This document shows positions 18,641 through 27,543 of a stretch of 64,000 nt of DNA, in pieces. A program made the translations under genes and the position numbers. How positions within the stretch are numbered: position 1 is the first letter of the stretch; the number at the start of each line of letters is the position of its first letter. The notes beneath the pieces are model-generated. The model made no database searches. It worked only from the letters and a program-made list of their open reading frames with translations, and was not told the DNA's origin. Source of the DNA: Pseudomonas lijiangensis (GTDB lineage Bacteria; Pseudomonadota; Gammaproteobacteria; Pseudomonadales; Pseudomonadaceae); contig NZ_CP076668.1 in assembly GCF_018968705.1 (NCBI RefSeq), positions 2,615,001 to 2,679,000 on the forward strand, read 5' to 3'.

Positions 18641-19603
18641 TTATGCCCATCCTGCCCGGGGTTCACCATCAGCCTTGAATACCAGAGCTTTCAAACCACC
18701 CTCGATACGGGCATCGGGAAATTCCGGCGGATTCTCCAGGCGTTGCTCGAAGCGCAGTCCCGGAGCTTCAACGGCTGTGTGCCGGATCAGAAAGTCTGTG
18801 CCGACTGCCGGATCGTTCATACAGGCCAGTACCGTTCCATCCTCGGTCAGCAGCTCCGGCAAGCGGCGCAGAACCCGCTGATAATCCTTGTCTAGCATGA
18901 AACTGCCTTTCTGGAATGACGGCGGGTCGATGATCACCAGATCGTAAGGGCCCGAGCGCGTGACTTTGGCCCAGGACTTGAACAGGTCGTGGCCCAGAAA
19001 GCTGACCCGGCTCAGATCATGGCCATTGAGCCTATGATTCTCACGTCCACGATTCAGCGCGGCCTTGGCCATGTCCAGATTGACCACATGATCGGCACCG
19101 CCGGCAATGGCGGCCACCGAAAAGCCGCAGGTATAGGCGAACAGATTCAAGATCCGCTTGCCCTTGGCCTGGGAGCGAACCCATTCGCGGCCATAACGCA
19201 TGTCCAGAAACAGACCGCTGTTCTGTTTCTTGCCGAAATCCACCTTGTAGCGCAGGTTGTTCTCGGTGATGACCCACTCGTCCATCAGCTCGCCCACAAG
19301 GCATTGCACAGTGCTTTGTGGCAGATAGCGATGTTGCAGCAACAGCGTATGGGCCTGGCTCTGTTGCCATTGAGGGGAATGCGTCAGCTCCAGCAGCAGT
19401 CGGGTCAATGACTCCAGCTCTGACTCAAGTGATTCCCTGAACAGCGAGACCAGAACCACGCCCTGCATCCAGTCGACGGTAATGTGTTCAAGCCCCGGCC
19501 ATACTCTGCCGCGTCCATGAAACAGGCGACGGGTTTCATCGGGCACGGTGCTCAAGGCATCGAGTACGTGCTGTTGCAGAGTGGCGAGCGCATCAGGGGT
19601 CAT
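18641..19603 (-). CDS. Class I SAM-dependent methyltransferase (RlmI/RlmK-like)
   Basis: 320 residues. SAM-binding motif I is in LNLFAYTCGFSVAAIAGGA, the acidic motif II in VVNLDMAKAALNRGRENH. The DPPSF motif (VIIDPPSFQKGSF) is typical of the Methyltrans_SAM family that modifies rRNA cytosine or guanine. There is no PUA or THUMP domain, so it is shorter than RlmI or RlmKL. RNA is the likely substrate by family, but the exact target is unknown. Monocistronic by layout. Confidence 0.8.
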   Translation of the reverse strand: MTPDALATLQQHVLDALSTVPDETRRLFHGRGRVWPGLEHITVDWMQGVVLVSLFRESLESELESLTRLLLELTHSPQWQQSQAHTLLLQHRYLPQSTVQCLVGELMDEWVITENNLRYKVDFGKKQNSGLFLDMRYGREWVRSQAKGKRILNLFAYTCGFSVAAIAGGADHVVNLDMAKAALNRGRENHRLNGHDLSRVSFLGHDLFKSWAKVTRSGPYDLVIIDPPSFQKGSFMLDKDYQRVLRRLPELLTEDGTVLACMNDPAVGTDFLIRHTAVEAPGLRFEQRLENPPEFPDARIEGGLKALVFKADGEPRAGWA

Positions 19604-19682
19604 GACAAGGGTCGGTAATGAAAGGGCGCGTATGTTAAACGCATTTCAAGCGACGCTGAAATGGAAGAGCAATCCAGCCGCG

Positions 19683-20441
19683 TCAGCGTGGCATATAGCG
19701 GCGTTGCCAGCGATGGGGGATCTTCAGTGATACAAACCCCAGCAAGGCTGAGAACCCACCGCTGACCAGCAGTGCATTGAGGCCCATGTGCCGTTCAAGC
19801 ACGGCGCCAATGACGGCACCGACAAACATGCCTGCCCACGGGACAAGCTGAATCCGCCAGCCATCGCGGCGTTCACCCAGCATCCTGCGTCCCAGGCCAC
19901 GCCCGAAACGTGACAGCGCGCCGGTCACGTAGGTCAGGCCAACGGGAAGACCGTTGACCTGTTCGACAGCGGCATTGAGCATGCCCATGGCCAGAATGGC
20001 CCAGACAAGCGCCAGAATATTCGAATCCATCGGCCAGGCCGCAGCAGCGCAAAGCAGTGTCGCGACGCTGAGCAACAAGGGCAGGGCGCGTCTGCCACCC
20101 AGGCGGGCAACGATGACACCCAGGGCATTGCCTGCAATGAAGACGACAATGGCCAGTATCAGGCGGGTGGTGGTCCCCGAGTCACCGTCACTGATGGCGA
20201 CGGCCAGGCGAGTGGTGTTGCCGCTCATGAATGAAACGAAATCCCCGGTGGCCATGAAGCCTATCGCATCCGTCATGCCCGCCAGCACTGACAGGCTGGC
20301 TGCCAGCGCCATGCCGACCCTGCCACGCCATTTCTGCATGTTCAGGTGTCTGGGGCTGGCGCTGATCTTTGTGGCGGATGGCAACATGGATGGCTCTCTG
20401 GCAGCAGGCAGCGCGGGGGCAGGGTTCTGTCCTTGTGTCAC
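19683..20441 (-). CDS. DUF1275 (YoaK) family membrane protein
   Basis: 252 residues from a GTG that overlaps the previous stop (GTGA). An ATG at 20387, with AGAGAG upstream, would give 234 residues and may be the true start. About six membrane helices. The family signature near the first helix is GMTDAIGFMATGDFVSFMSGNTTRLAV. A later conserved part reads LPVGLTYVTGALSRFGRGLG. Function of the family is not known. Translational coupling to the small gene upstream is suggested by the overlap. Confidence 0.85.
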   Translation of the reverse strand: MTQGQNPAPALPAAREPSMLPSATKISASPRHLNMQKWRGRVGMALAASLSVLAGMTDAIGFMATGDFVSFMSGNTTRLAVAISDGDSGTTTRLILAIVVFIAGNALGVIVARLGGRRALPLLLSVATLLCAAAAWPMDSNILALVWAILAMGMLNAAVEQVNGLPVGLTYVTGALSRFGRGLGRRMLGERRDGWRIQLVPWAGMFVGAVIGAVLERHMGLNALLVSGGFSALLGFVSLKIPHRWQRRYMPR

Positions 20442-20665
20442 TGAGGTTTGGTGCGCACGATCCTTTTTGCCTTGACCTCGTCCACATACGCATTGAGCTG
20501 GTCGGCATCGCTGTAGAGCCGATTGACCAACTGCAGAATGGCGGTCACATCGACATCTTTCATGTCGGAGGCGAGCTTGAGAATTTCATCGGCTGTTTTT
20601 TCAAGATTGGAGGCAGTGCCCTTCAGGTGCCGCTTCAGCTCCTGGGTCGGCTTATTGAGAGCCAT
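20438..20665 (-). CDS. Small helical hypothetical protein
   Basis: 75 residues from the ATG with AGGAA upstream (MALNKPTQELKRHLKG). Strongly charged and heptad-like (TASNLEKTADEILKLASDMK), so probably a coiled coil or helical bundle. No signal peptide or membrane segment. The stop overlaps the start of the DUF1275 gene. I do not recognise a family. Confidence 0.65.
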   Translation of the reverse strand: MALNKPTQELKRHLKGTASNLEKTADEILKLASDMKDVDVTAILQLVNRLYSDADQLNAYVDEVKAKRIVRTKPQ

Positions 20666-20798
20666 ATATATTCCTGTCAGATAAATGTCTGAACTCCATG
20701 CCCAGAGCATGGCTTTTTCCACGGTAACAAGCAATCCGGGCGCGGTATCAGGCATTCACGAAGGAGATGGTGGCAGGCAGGTCATACCTGGCCCTTTA

Positions 20799-21140
20799 TC
20801 AATCGTCGCGGGTCAGGACTTCCAGCAGCTCTATTTCAAACGTCAGATTGGAGCCGGGCTGGATATGGGCGCCCATCTTTCTGTCGCCATAGCCCAGGTG
20901 AGCCGGGACGAAAAGCTTGCGTTTGCCACCAACCTTCATGCCCATCAGGCCGATGTCCCAGCCCTTGATGACCCGACCAGTACCAATCACGCACTGGAAT
21001 GGCTTGCCGCGCTCATGGGATGAATCGAAGACGGTGCCATCGTCCAGAACGCCAGTGTAATGGGTGGTAATCAAGGCGCCTTTTACTGCTTCCTTGCCGT
21101 CCCCGATATGCAGGTCGGTAATCTGTAGTTCGTTGCTCAT
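20799..21140 (-). CDS. FKBP-type peptidyl-prolyl cis-trans isomerase
   Basis: 113 residues from the ATG at 21140 (MSNELQITDLHIGDGKEAVK). FKBP core: TTHYTGVLDDGTVFDSSHER, GRVIKGWDIGLMGMKVGGKR and the AHLGYGDRKMGAHIQPGSNL active-site loop, ending LTFEIELLEV. Single domain with no signal peptide, so it is cytosolic. It speeds proline isomerisation in protein folding. The active-site aromatic and Asp residues are present. Confidence 0.92.
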   Translation of the reverse strand: MSNELQITDLHIGDGKEAVKGALITTHYTGVLDDGTVFDSSHERGKPFQCVIGTGRVIKGWDIGLMGMKVGGKRKLFVPAHLGYGDRKMGAHIQPGSNLTFEIELLEVLTRDD

Positions 21141-21261
21141 GGCCTGATTGTCCTGTGGTGGTCGGGGCTGCTTTCTCGCAGAAAAGCCTTTGGGTGGCAA
21201 GTTGCGCAAACGAAAACGGGGAAGTTTTCACTTCCCCGTCTGGTGGTCGCTGCGTCTGGTG

Positions 21262-21543
21262 TCACAGGTTCTGTGTGCTGATCACCATGGCCTGGGCGAT
21301 ATTGGCCTTCTGCTCTTCGGTGAAGTGGTCCCAGACATTGACCTTGGCGTAGTAGCCAAGCCCGGCCAGGCAATACAGGCTCAGGGTGAGCACGATAAAG
21401 ATCGAAATGAAGGTCCAGCGGCCCTGATCGTCTTCGCGATTGAAATCACGGGAGTAGGAGGTGTCTGCAGAGCGGCGGGATGCAAGCACCGAGGAAAGAC
21501 GTTTGAACCATTGGAACAGGTGAATCACAACAAGCCGCAGCAT
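21262..21543 (-). CDS. Small single-pass membrane protein, unknown
   Basis: 93 residues from the ATG with GAGG nine bases upstream. A basic amphipathic N-terminus is followed by Arg-rich RRSADTSYSRDF, one strong membrane helix (FISIFIVLTLSLYCLAGLGY) and a short outside tail (VWDHFTEEQKANIAQAMV). No family recognised. It starts about 75 bases to the left of a strong two-way terminator and is codirectional with the FKBP gene. Confidence 0.65.
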   Translation of the reverse strand: MLRLVVIHLFQWFKRLSSVLASRRSADTSYSRDFNREDDQGRWTFISIFIVLTLSLYCLAGLGYYAKVNVWDHFTEEQKANIAQAMVISTQNL

Positions 21544-21618
21544 CGGAAATAGCCTCAAGATCAGAAAACGGAGCTGGCTTTACGGCTCTGAGAGCCAGAA
21601 AGCAAAAGCTGAAAACGC

Positions 21619-21649
21619 AGAAAGCCCGTCAGGGACGGGCTTTCTTTTT
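21619..21649. terminator. Strong hairpin with T-tract
   Basis: Perfect 12-base stem AGAAAGCCCGTC / GACGGGCTTTCT with loop AGG, then TTTTT on the plus strand. No plus-strand gene was found just before it. It therefore either ends read-through transcription, or ends a short unannotated transcript, or acts on the minus strand as a leader hairpin for the membrane-protein gene. Confidence 0.75.
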
Positions 21650-21932
21650 ATAAGTCGATTCAAGTCAGATGGGATGTCGCGACACGACAGGCAGGCTGTC
21701 CATGTTCGATTCCGCACTCGCTTGACGGTATTGCAACATTTTAAGACAAATGAAGGCTAGCAGCTACCGCCTGACCGCCGTCGTCAGATAACTGGTCGCC
21801 TTTGGGCGTGCGACATAGTGTCGCTGGAGGGGGCTTGGCCATGATCTTGGTCAATCTTTGTAATACTTATTCGACGGGTGAAATATCTTTTTCTATTGTA
21901 GGATCTCATCCCGCATTAATTTTCAGGATCAT

Positions 21933-22181
21933 ATGAATACCCCTCAGGAGCCTCCTGGTCGCTCTGCCTCATCAACACCCTCCATCTGCTCGCGTGCCCA
22001 CGCCTCGTTATCGAGCGGATCTTCTTATTCAAGCACTGGTTTCTTCACTCTCTTGCAGGGTGTTCGCCCCGTCAGCCTTTTGCCCTCCGGATTTACCGAG
22101 CCAAGCCCGGTAATGCCTCGCAGTGCATGCTTGATTCTGCCGATGACATCTTCCCGCTATTTTCTGCACGAGACTGAATGA
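21933..22181 (+). CDS. Possible leader ORF coupled to the TerC/CBS gene
   Basis: 82 codons with a good ribosome-binding site (CAGGAT six bases before ATG). The stop TGA overlaps the ATG of the TerC gene (ATGA). The product is Ser/Pro-rich ([19 protein letters not shown]) with no known domain. It may be a regulatory leader peptide whose translation couples to terC, or a chance frame in a long 5' leader. The 21650-21932 stretch before it holds no gene that I can support. Confidence 0.35.
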   Translation: MNTPQEPPGRSASSTPSICSRAHASLSSGSSYSSTGFFTLLQGVRPVSLLPSGFTEPSPVMPRSACLILPMTSSRYFLHETE

Positions 22182-23752
22182 TTCCTATGGAATGGATAAC
22201 TGACCCCACGGCATGGCTTGGCCTGCTTACCCTGATCGTGCTTGAACTGGTACTGGGTATCGACAATCTGGTGTTCATTGCCATCCTGGCCGACAAACTG
22301 CCTCCCGAGCAGCGTGACAAGGCCCGGGTGATTGGTCTGTCCCTGGCGCTGATCATGCGACTTGGCCTGCTGGCGAGCATCTCCTGGATGGTGACGCTGA
22401 CCGAGCCGCTGTTCGAGATATTCGACCACAGCTTCTCCGGGCGTGATCTGATCATGTTGTTCGGTGGTGTGTTCCTGCTGTTCAAGGCCACCATGGAGTT
22501 GCATGAGCGACTCGAAGGCCATGTCAGTCAGCGTGCCGGTAGTGCAACCTATGCCTTGTTCTGGCCTATCGTGGCGCAGATCGTGGTGCTGGATGCCGTG
22601 TTCTCGCTGGATGCCGTGATTACAGCGGTCGGCATGGTCGAACACCTGTCGATCATGATGATTGCCGTGATTTTCTCCATCGGCCTGATGCTGGTTGCCA
22701 GCAAGCCGCTGACCAAGTTCGTCAACAGCCACCCGACCGTCATCATGCTGTGTCTGGGCTTCCTGATGATGATTGGCTTCAGCCTGACTGCCGAAGGTCT
22801 GGGTTTCCACATACCTAAAGGCTATCTGTATGCCGCGATTGGCTTCTCGATCCTGATCGAGGTGTTCAACCAGATCGCTCGCAAGCGCAGCAAGAAGTCT
22901 GCCCATGGCCATCTGCCGCGCCGTGAGCGTGCAGCCCACGCGGTGATGCGCCTGCTGGGCGGCCGCAAGCTGGAAGCGGGTGAGGTCGATGAGGAAATCA
23001 TCGAAATGATCGAGGGCGAAGGCACCGAGCCGGTCTTTGATCGTCGCGAGCGCGTCATGATCAGCGGCGTCCTGCAACTGGCCGAGCGTCAGGTGCGCAC
23101 TGCCATGACACCGCGTACCGAAGTCGACTACATCGACATTGGTGATGATGCAGAGAAGATCCGACTCAAGCTGATGCACTCTTCATACTCCAGACTGCCG
23201 CTGATCGGCGAGGCTGGCATTGATGAGCCATTGGGCTTTGTGCACAAGAAGGAGTTGTTGAAGGAAATCCTGGCGGGTAACGAACCTGACCTGCGTCTGA
23301 TGAGCCGCAAGGCGATCAACCTGCTGGATAACTTCACGATCCTCAATGCTCTGGAGCAGATGCGCAAAGAGTCGACTCACATTGCATTTGTGGTCAATGA
23401 GTTCGGCGACTTCATCGGTGTCTTGAGCATGACCGACATCCTGGAGTCCATCGCTGGCCAGTTGCCTGATGCCAGTGAGGTGGAAGGGCCGGATATCGTG
23501 CCACAGGGTGAGGACTTCCTGGTGTCGGGCGCCTTGAACCTGAGCCTGATCCGCGAGCGGACCGGTTTTCAGGCCAAGGCAACCGATGATTACCAGACCC
23601 TGGCCGGCCTGGTCATGAGTCTGCTGGATCGCTTGCCGGTGATCGGTGACAACCTGGACTGGCAAGGCTGGCAACTCAAGGTCGTCGGTGTCGAGGAACG
23701 GCGTGTGACGCGGGTTCTGCTGCAAAAGCAACCCGATGCGCAAACCTCTTAA
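22178..23752 (+). CDS. TerC-family membrane protein with CBS pair and CorC/HlyC domain
   Basis: 524 residues. Residues about 1-240 are a TerC membrane domain with seven or so helices and the conserved acids ([16 protein letters not shown], and [18 protein letters not shown]). Then come a CBS pair (about 300-420; [15 protein letters not shown] ... [18 protein letters not shown]) and a C-terminal CorC_HlyC transporter-associated domain. This is the YegH/YoaE layout. The family is linked to metal-ion export (Mn and others), but the substrate here is not proven. A second ATG (22187) lies three codons in. Confidence 0.9.
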   Translation: MIPMEWITDPTAWLGLLTLIVLELVLGIDNLVFIAILADKLPPEQRDKARVIGLSLALIMRLGLLASISWMVTLTEPLFEIFDHSFSGRDLIMLFGGVFLLFKATMELHERLEGHVSQRAGSATYALFWPIVAQIVVLDAVFSLDAVITAVGMVEHLSIMMIAVIFSIGLMLVASKPLTKFVNSHPTVIMLCLGFLMMIGFSLTAEGLGFHIPKGYLYAAIGFSILIEVFNQIARKRSKKSAHGHLPRRERAAHAVMRLLGGRKLEAGEVDEEIIEMIEGEGTEPVFDRRERVMISGVLQLAERQVRTAMTPRTEVDYIDIGDDAEKIRLKLMHSSYSRLPLIGEAGIDEPLGFVHKKELLKEILAGNEPDLRLMSRKAINLLDNFTILNALEQMRKESTHIAFVVNEFGDFIGVLSMTDILESIAGQLPDASEVEGPDIVPQGEDFLVSGALNLSLIRERTGFQAKATDDYQTLAGLVMSLLDRLPVIGDNLDWQGWQLKVVGVEERRVTRVLLQKQPDAQTS

Positions 23753-23763
23753 ACCTTGAATGT

Positions 23764-23804
23764 CGGGCGGGACGGGCACTTTTGGCCCGTCCCGCCCGCG
23801 TTTT
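23764..23804 (+). terminator. Rho-independent terminator of the TerC/CBS gene
   Basis: Fourteen-base perfect stem CGGGCGGGACGGGC / GCCCGTCCCGCCCG (23764-23777 and 23785-23798), seven-base loop, then CGTTTTG. It follows the stop by about 12 bases. Confidence 0.88.
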
Positions 23805-23912
23805 GCTGTCGGCGGTCAGGCGAACCTGCACTGCCAGTGATGCTTGGTCTATCCTGCCTCATTCCCTGTGGTTTCAACATGCAGTCAACCACGTCCACAA
23901 ACGGAGACTGCC

Positions 23913-24185
23913 ATGGCCACTGCCTTCCTGTTCAATCCCAACCTGACCTACGACGTCGTTTCAACCCGCAAGTCCTACCCGATCTGGCGTATTCGCGAGC
24001 GCAAGGTCTATGCCTATCTGGAACATGACCCGCGCCGTGACTGGAGCGGCGAGATAGGCACCTTGAGTCTGGGAACCCCGCAGCGTTTGGTTGACCATGA
24101 CGGGCAGACCATTGCCTATATCGTGGGAGCCGAAGTGCGGGACACCAAGGGACGAAGGTTTTCCCTGAACGAAGTCAAGGACTGA
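23913..24185 (+). CDS. Small conserved hypothetical protein
   Basis: 90 residues from the ATG with GGAG seven bases upstream (MATAFLFNPNLTYDVVSTRK). Beta-rich, with no signal peptide or membrane helix. The sequence WRIRERKVYAYLEHDPRRDW followed by GTLSLGTPQRLVDHDGQTIA looks like a short antiparallel sheet domain. Function unknown. It converges on the GNAT gene with only five bases between stops. Confidence 0.65.
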   Translation: MATAFLFNPNLTYDVVSTRKSYPIWRIRERKVYAYLEHDPRRDWSGEIGTLSLGTPQRLVDHDGQTIAYIVGAEVRDTKGRRFSLNEVKD

Positions 24186-24190
24186 ACAGG

Positions 24191-24766
24191 CTAGCGGCGC
24201 CTGGGGCGGGAAACCACTGATTCGATATTCTTGCGGCCGATCAGCTTTGGCTGTGCGGGTTCCCGGGCTTGTGGTTCATCGATCAGCCATTTGAACATCA
24301 CCAGACAGTCCACCAGCCCCAACTGTCGATGGCGATAGGCACGTGGCAGACGTCCCACGGTTGCGAAGCCGAGCTTGCTCCACAGGGCCACCGCCGCTTC
24401 GTTGGTGGATACCACCGAGTTGAACTGCATGGCCAGGAAACCGCTTTCACGGGCCAGTTGCTGGGAATGCTCGCACATCAGGCGGGCCACGCCACGTCCG
24501 CGTGCAGCCTCGGTCACCATGTAGCCGCAGTTGCTGACATGACTCCCGGGGCCGGCTGCGTTGGCCTTGAGGTAATAACTGCCCAGCAACTGACCGTCCT
24601 CTTCAGCGACCAGGGTATGCAAGGGCAATCCCATCCACAGGTCCCGTGCCTGTTCCCTAGTCAGTGCCGGGTCATAAGCGTAGGTTTCCTGTGCCACCAC
24701 GACAGCCTGAAACGTGGGCCAGAAAATCTCGAAATCGTCGTGGGTCATGGGGCGAATCTGGATCAT
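24191..24766 (-). CDS. GNAT-family N-acetyltransferase
   Basis: 191 residues. Starts MIQIRPMTHDDFEIFWPTFQ. The acetyl-CoA loop is in CGYMVTEAARGRGVARLMCEH (R/QxxGxG/A form), followed by LAMQFNSVVSTNEAAVALWSKLGF. This is a typical GNAT layout, with a C-terminal extension of about 25 basic residues (RPRRR end). The acceptor is unknown. It lies downstream of vgrG on the same strand, but 85 bases away and without sign of being a secreted effector. Confidence 0.85.
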   Translation of the reverse strand: MIQIRPMTHDDFEIFWPTFQAVVVAQETYAYDPALTREQARDLWMGLPLHTLVAEEDGQLLGSYYLKANAAGPGSHVSNCGYMVTEAARGRGVARLMCEHSQQLARESGFLAMQFNSVVSTNEAAVALWSKLGFATVGRLPRAYRHRQLGLVDCLVMFKWLIDEPQAREPAQPKLIGRKNIESVVSRPRRR

Positions 24767-24850
24767 GGGGTTCCTTGCAGAAGGGGATGCAGCACAGTGG
24801 CTCGTTATCAGCCGGGTAGATTCTGCCTGAGCCCCAGGCTGTTTTGCACC

Positions 24851-26863
24851 CTATGATTCCTGGCATACCTCGCAACGCGCAGCCCGCTTGCGGTTCAGCG
24901 CCAGAAATTGCGGTTGTGCCAGCAATTGTCCAGGCTGGTTCATATCTACCGATTGCAGGGGACCCGGTAATAAAGGCAGTGCAGGGGTTCCCATACCGGG
25001 AAAAGCAATTTCATTGATTCTGACCAATGGCCCGTTGATCATTACTCCACTGTGATCGATCTTGATAAAGCTGCCGCCGACTCTGAGGGTCAGTTCCATA
25101 CCCGCATCGATCACCAGCTTGTTACCGGACTTGAGATGGATTTCCTGACCGGCCTCGACCAGTTGCGCCATCCCCACCTTGATGTTCTGAACCTGAGCAA
25201 TGCTCAGGTGATCGTTCGCCCTGATTTCCACCTTGCGGTCGGCGTTGACGGTGCAGTGTTCCTCGGCCCCGAATTCGCTGTAGCTGTTGGCCTCGACCCG
25301 GTCGTGGCGCTCGTTGCCGACATGGATCTTCTGGTCGTGGCCGATGCTCTGGTCCCAGTTGCGCTGGGCGTGGATGAAGATCTGTTCCTGATCCTTGCGG
25401 TCTTCGATACGCAGCTCGTTAGAACCCCCGCCGCCGGGGCTGCTCAAGGTCTTGAAGACGCTGCGGGTGCGATGCTCGGGCAGGGCGTAGGGCGGGGTGT
25501 TTTCGGCGTGGTACAGGCAACCGGTCACCAGCGGCTGATCGGGGTCACCTTCCAGAAAGGTCACCAGCACTTCCATGCCGACTCGCGGCAGGGCAACAGC
25601 GCCATACCGATTACCTGCCCAACTGGACGAGACCCGCAACCAGCAACTGCTTCGGGCATCCTGCCGGCCCTCGCGATCCCAGTGGAACTGCACCTTGATC
25701 CGGCCATGCGGGTCGCAATGGATTTCCTGATCCTGCGGCCCGGTGACGATAGCGGTCTGGCTGCCCATCATGCGCGGCTTGGGGTGGCGAAGGGGCGGGC
25801 GGTAAAAGGCGTCCCAGGGCGTGCCCCGGAAGGTGTTGCGATAGCCCGGCCAGTCAGGTTCTTGTCCTTGACCAGCGGTTTCTTCCAGCACCTGAGGCTG
25901 ATGACCTTCGTGGTGCACTTCGGTCAGCAGCCAGAGCTGATTCCAGCTTTTTTGCGGATGTTCGGTCAGGTCCAGAAAGTGACCGCTGACCAGTGCCGGC
26001 TGGTCGCTCTGGCCTTCGGCGAGGCGGTAATCGTGCCGATGGCGTTCCAGTGCCCGCCTGGTCAGTAGCTTGCCGCGCTCACGGTCGGTGAAACGGGCTG
26101 GGTAATCGTAATCCTCAAGGTCTGGCAGGGTCTGGTGATCGACTGCGCTTTCAAGAGATACCTGAGGTTTCTGAAAGTCGTAGTCCCGGCGGGTAGTACG
26201 AGTGGTACGGGTTTCCAGGCGAACATTGAAACGCTTGACCGCCGGCTCATAGGTGACCATCCCGCTGTCCTGCCGATAGCTCAGGGGAGCAAGCCGGGGG
26301 AAGACGGTCTGGTCATCGCCAAACATCAGCCGGTGCATCGTTCGGCTGTGCTGGAAGTGATAGTGCAGGCCTTCTTCTTCACAGAGGCGCTGGATGAAAT
26401 GCAGGTCCGATTCGTCGTACTGCACGCAGTATTCGCGTTTGGGGTACGGCAGGCCGAGCTGGAAGTGATAGCGGTCGGCAAGGATGCCGTGGTCCTGCAG
26501 CACCCGGGCAATGATGTCCGGCACGGATTGCTGCTGGAAGATACGTTGATTGAGGCGGTGGCCCAGGTACGACAGCTGCGGTCGCAGGGTCATGGCGTAA
26601 TGAGTCAGACGCTTGCGGGAATCGCCCTGGGCGATGCGATCAATCAGGCCATGCACGCCAATGTCGTCGGGGCCGAACTGCAGAAAGGCCGGACGGTGCA
26701 GGAAGTCGTCCAGGTCCAGCGCCGGATCTTCGCTGACCAGTTCCAGCTCAAAGGCATAGGGCTGGCTGATGGCCTCGGTGCCGGTAAAGGCCAGTACCTT
26801 GAAGTCATGTTTGACGTCTTGCAGGTGCAGGGTGAAATGCGCCTGATGGATGGGGGCGGACAT
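24851..26863 (-). CDS. vgrG: Type VI secretion tip protein VgrG
   Basis: 670 residues from the ATG at 26863, with GGAGAA upstream. The gp27-like part (FTGTEAISQPYAFELELVSE, DLHFIQRLCEEEGLHYHF) is followed by the gp5 OB-fold (GPQDQEIHCDPHGRIKVQFHW, SSCWLRVSSSWAGNRYGAVALPRVGMEVLVTFLEGDPDQP) and a beta-helix (NELRIEDRKDQEQIFIHAQR). The tail ends about 90 residues after that with a CEVC motif and no recognised toxin domain, so it is not an evolved VgrG. It caps the Hcp tube. No PAAR, adaptor or immunity gene is adjacent. Confidence 0.95.
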   Translation of the reverse strand: MSAPIHQAHFTLHLQDVKHDFKVLAFTGTEAISQPYAFELELVSEDPALDLDDFLHRPAFLQFGPDDIGVHGLIDRIAQGDSRKRLTHYAMTLRPQLSYLGHRLNQRIFQQQSVPDIIARVLQDHGILADRYHFQLGLPYPKREYCVQYDESDLHFIQRLCEEEGLHYHFQHSRTMHRLMFGDDQTVFPRLAPLSYRQDSGMVTYEPAVKRFNVRLETRTTRTTRRDYDFQKPQVSLESAVDHQTLPDLEDYDYPARFTDRERGKLLTRRALERHRHDYRLAEGQSDQPALVSGHFLDLTEHPQKSWNQLWLLTEVHHEGHQPQVLEETAGQGQEPDWPGYRNTFRGTPWDAFYRPPLRHPKPRMMGSQTAIVTGPQDQEIHCDPHGRIKVQFHWDREGRQDARSSCWLRVSSSWAGNRYGAVALPRVGMEVLVTFLEGDPDQPLVTGCLYHAENTPPYALPEHRTRSVFKTLSSPGGGGSNELRIEDRKDQEQIFIHAQRNWDQSIGHDQKIHVGNERHDRVEANSYSEFGAEEHCTVNADRKVEIRANDHLSIAQVQNIKVGMAQLVEAGQEIHLKSGNKLVIDAGMELTLRVGGSFIKIDHSGVMINGPLVRINEIAFPGMGTPALPLLPGPLQSVDMNQPGQLLAQPQFLALNRKRAARCEVCQES

Positions 26864-26900
26864 CACGTATTCTCCATGTCTGGATAAGTGACAGCTTTAG

Positions 26901-26928
26901 CCCTATCGATTCTGTGGAATCGATAGGG
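26901..26928 (-). terminator. Hairpin between hcp and vgrG
   Basis: Perfect 11-base stem CCCTATCGATT / AATCGATAGGG with a six-base loop, 20 bases after the hcp stop. It lacks a T-tract on the minus strand. I read it as a partial attenuator or mRNA-stabilising hairpin that lets hcp be made in excess over vgrG. Confidence 0.55.
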
Positions 26929-26947
26929 TGGTTATTCAGACTTGGGT

Positions 26948-27460
26948 TCAGCGGGGGGTGCGCCAGTCGTCAGAGCCGTTAGTCCCCGCTTTTTCGTGGG
27001 TCCAGATTATTTTGCGGTAGCTGAAATGCACATCTTCCAGATGGGTGAAGTGAGCATTGCCAGGGTCCTGGCAGTTGAGCATGTAGTCCTTGATTTCCAC
27101 GATGATCGCGTCTTCCAGTTTGGTGGTGTAATAGTGCTCCTGGGTGCCGGTACTGGAAGTGCGGTACCACTTGATTACGACTTCGGACAGACACTCGCCG
27201 GCGGTTAGTGCCTCCAGCAAAAGTGGAGAAGCCTTGTCGAAGACCTTGGTGATACACAGTGGGGTATGTATGCGTTGACCGGTAGGCTGGCCTGATTGAG
27301 GGTCACGCGGGATGGTCACTACATGGCTAAAACCCTGGACCATGACCTCATCTTCATGGGCTTCCTGATAAGTGTTTCCAACCGAGTCTGATGTAAAGGC
27401 ACCTGCGGTAATCAGACCTTGTTTTTCACCTGTTATGGACATGTAAGCGGGTGTGGCCAT
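26948..27460 (-). CDS. hcp: Type VI secretion tube protein Hcp
   Basis: 170 residues from the ATG at 27460 with AAGGAGAG upstream. Hcp family signature: MSITGEKQGLITAGAF, then HTPLCITKVFDKASPLLLEAL and the late strand LEDVHFSYRKIIWTHEK. Forms stacked hexamer rings inside the contractile sheath and is secreted. First gene of the minus-strand hcp-vgrG unit, behind a sigma-54-like promoter. Confidence 0.96.
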   Translation of the reverse strand: MATPAYMSITGEKQGLITAGAFTSDSVGNTYQEAHEDEVMVQGFSHVVTIPRDPQSGQPTGQRIHTPLCITKVFDKASPLLLEALTAGECLSEVVIKWYRTSSTGTQEHYYTTKLEDAIIVEIKDYMLNCQDPGNAHFTHLEDVHFSYRKIIWTHEKAGTNGSDDWRTPR

Positions 27461-27528
27461 TGATACTCTCCTTGCAAAAAAATAAGTGTCCGGCAGCGTA
27501 TTTCGCTTATGGATCGAACTGGCTAATA

Positions 27529-27543
27529 CCAAGAAATGTGCCA
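27529..27543 (-). promoter_or_regulatory. Candidate sigma-54 promoter of hcp
   Basis: On the minus strand: TGGCAC-ATTTC-TTGG. This gives a perfect -24 element (TGGCAC), correct 5-base spacing and TTGG in place of the ideal TTGC at -12. Transcription would start about 57 bases before the hcp ATG. A sigma-54 activator is encoded in the same cluster (37497). Confidence 0.6.

Noticed and set aside
21740..21840. Possible yybP-ykoY manganese riboswitch before terC
   Set aside because: The conserved GGGGAGTAG and GTTGACC blocks of that riboswitch are not present.
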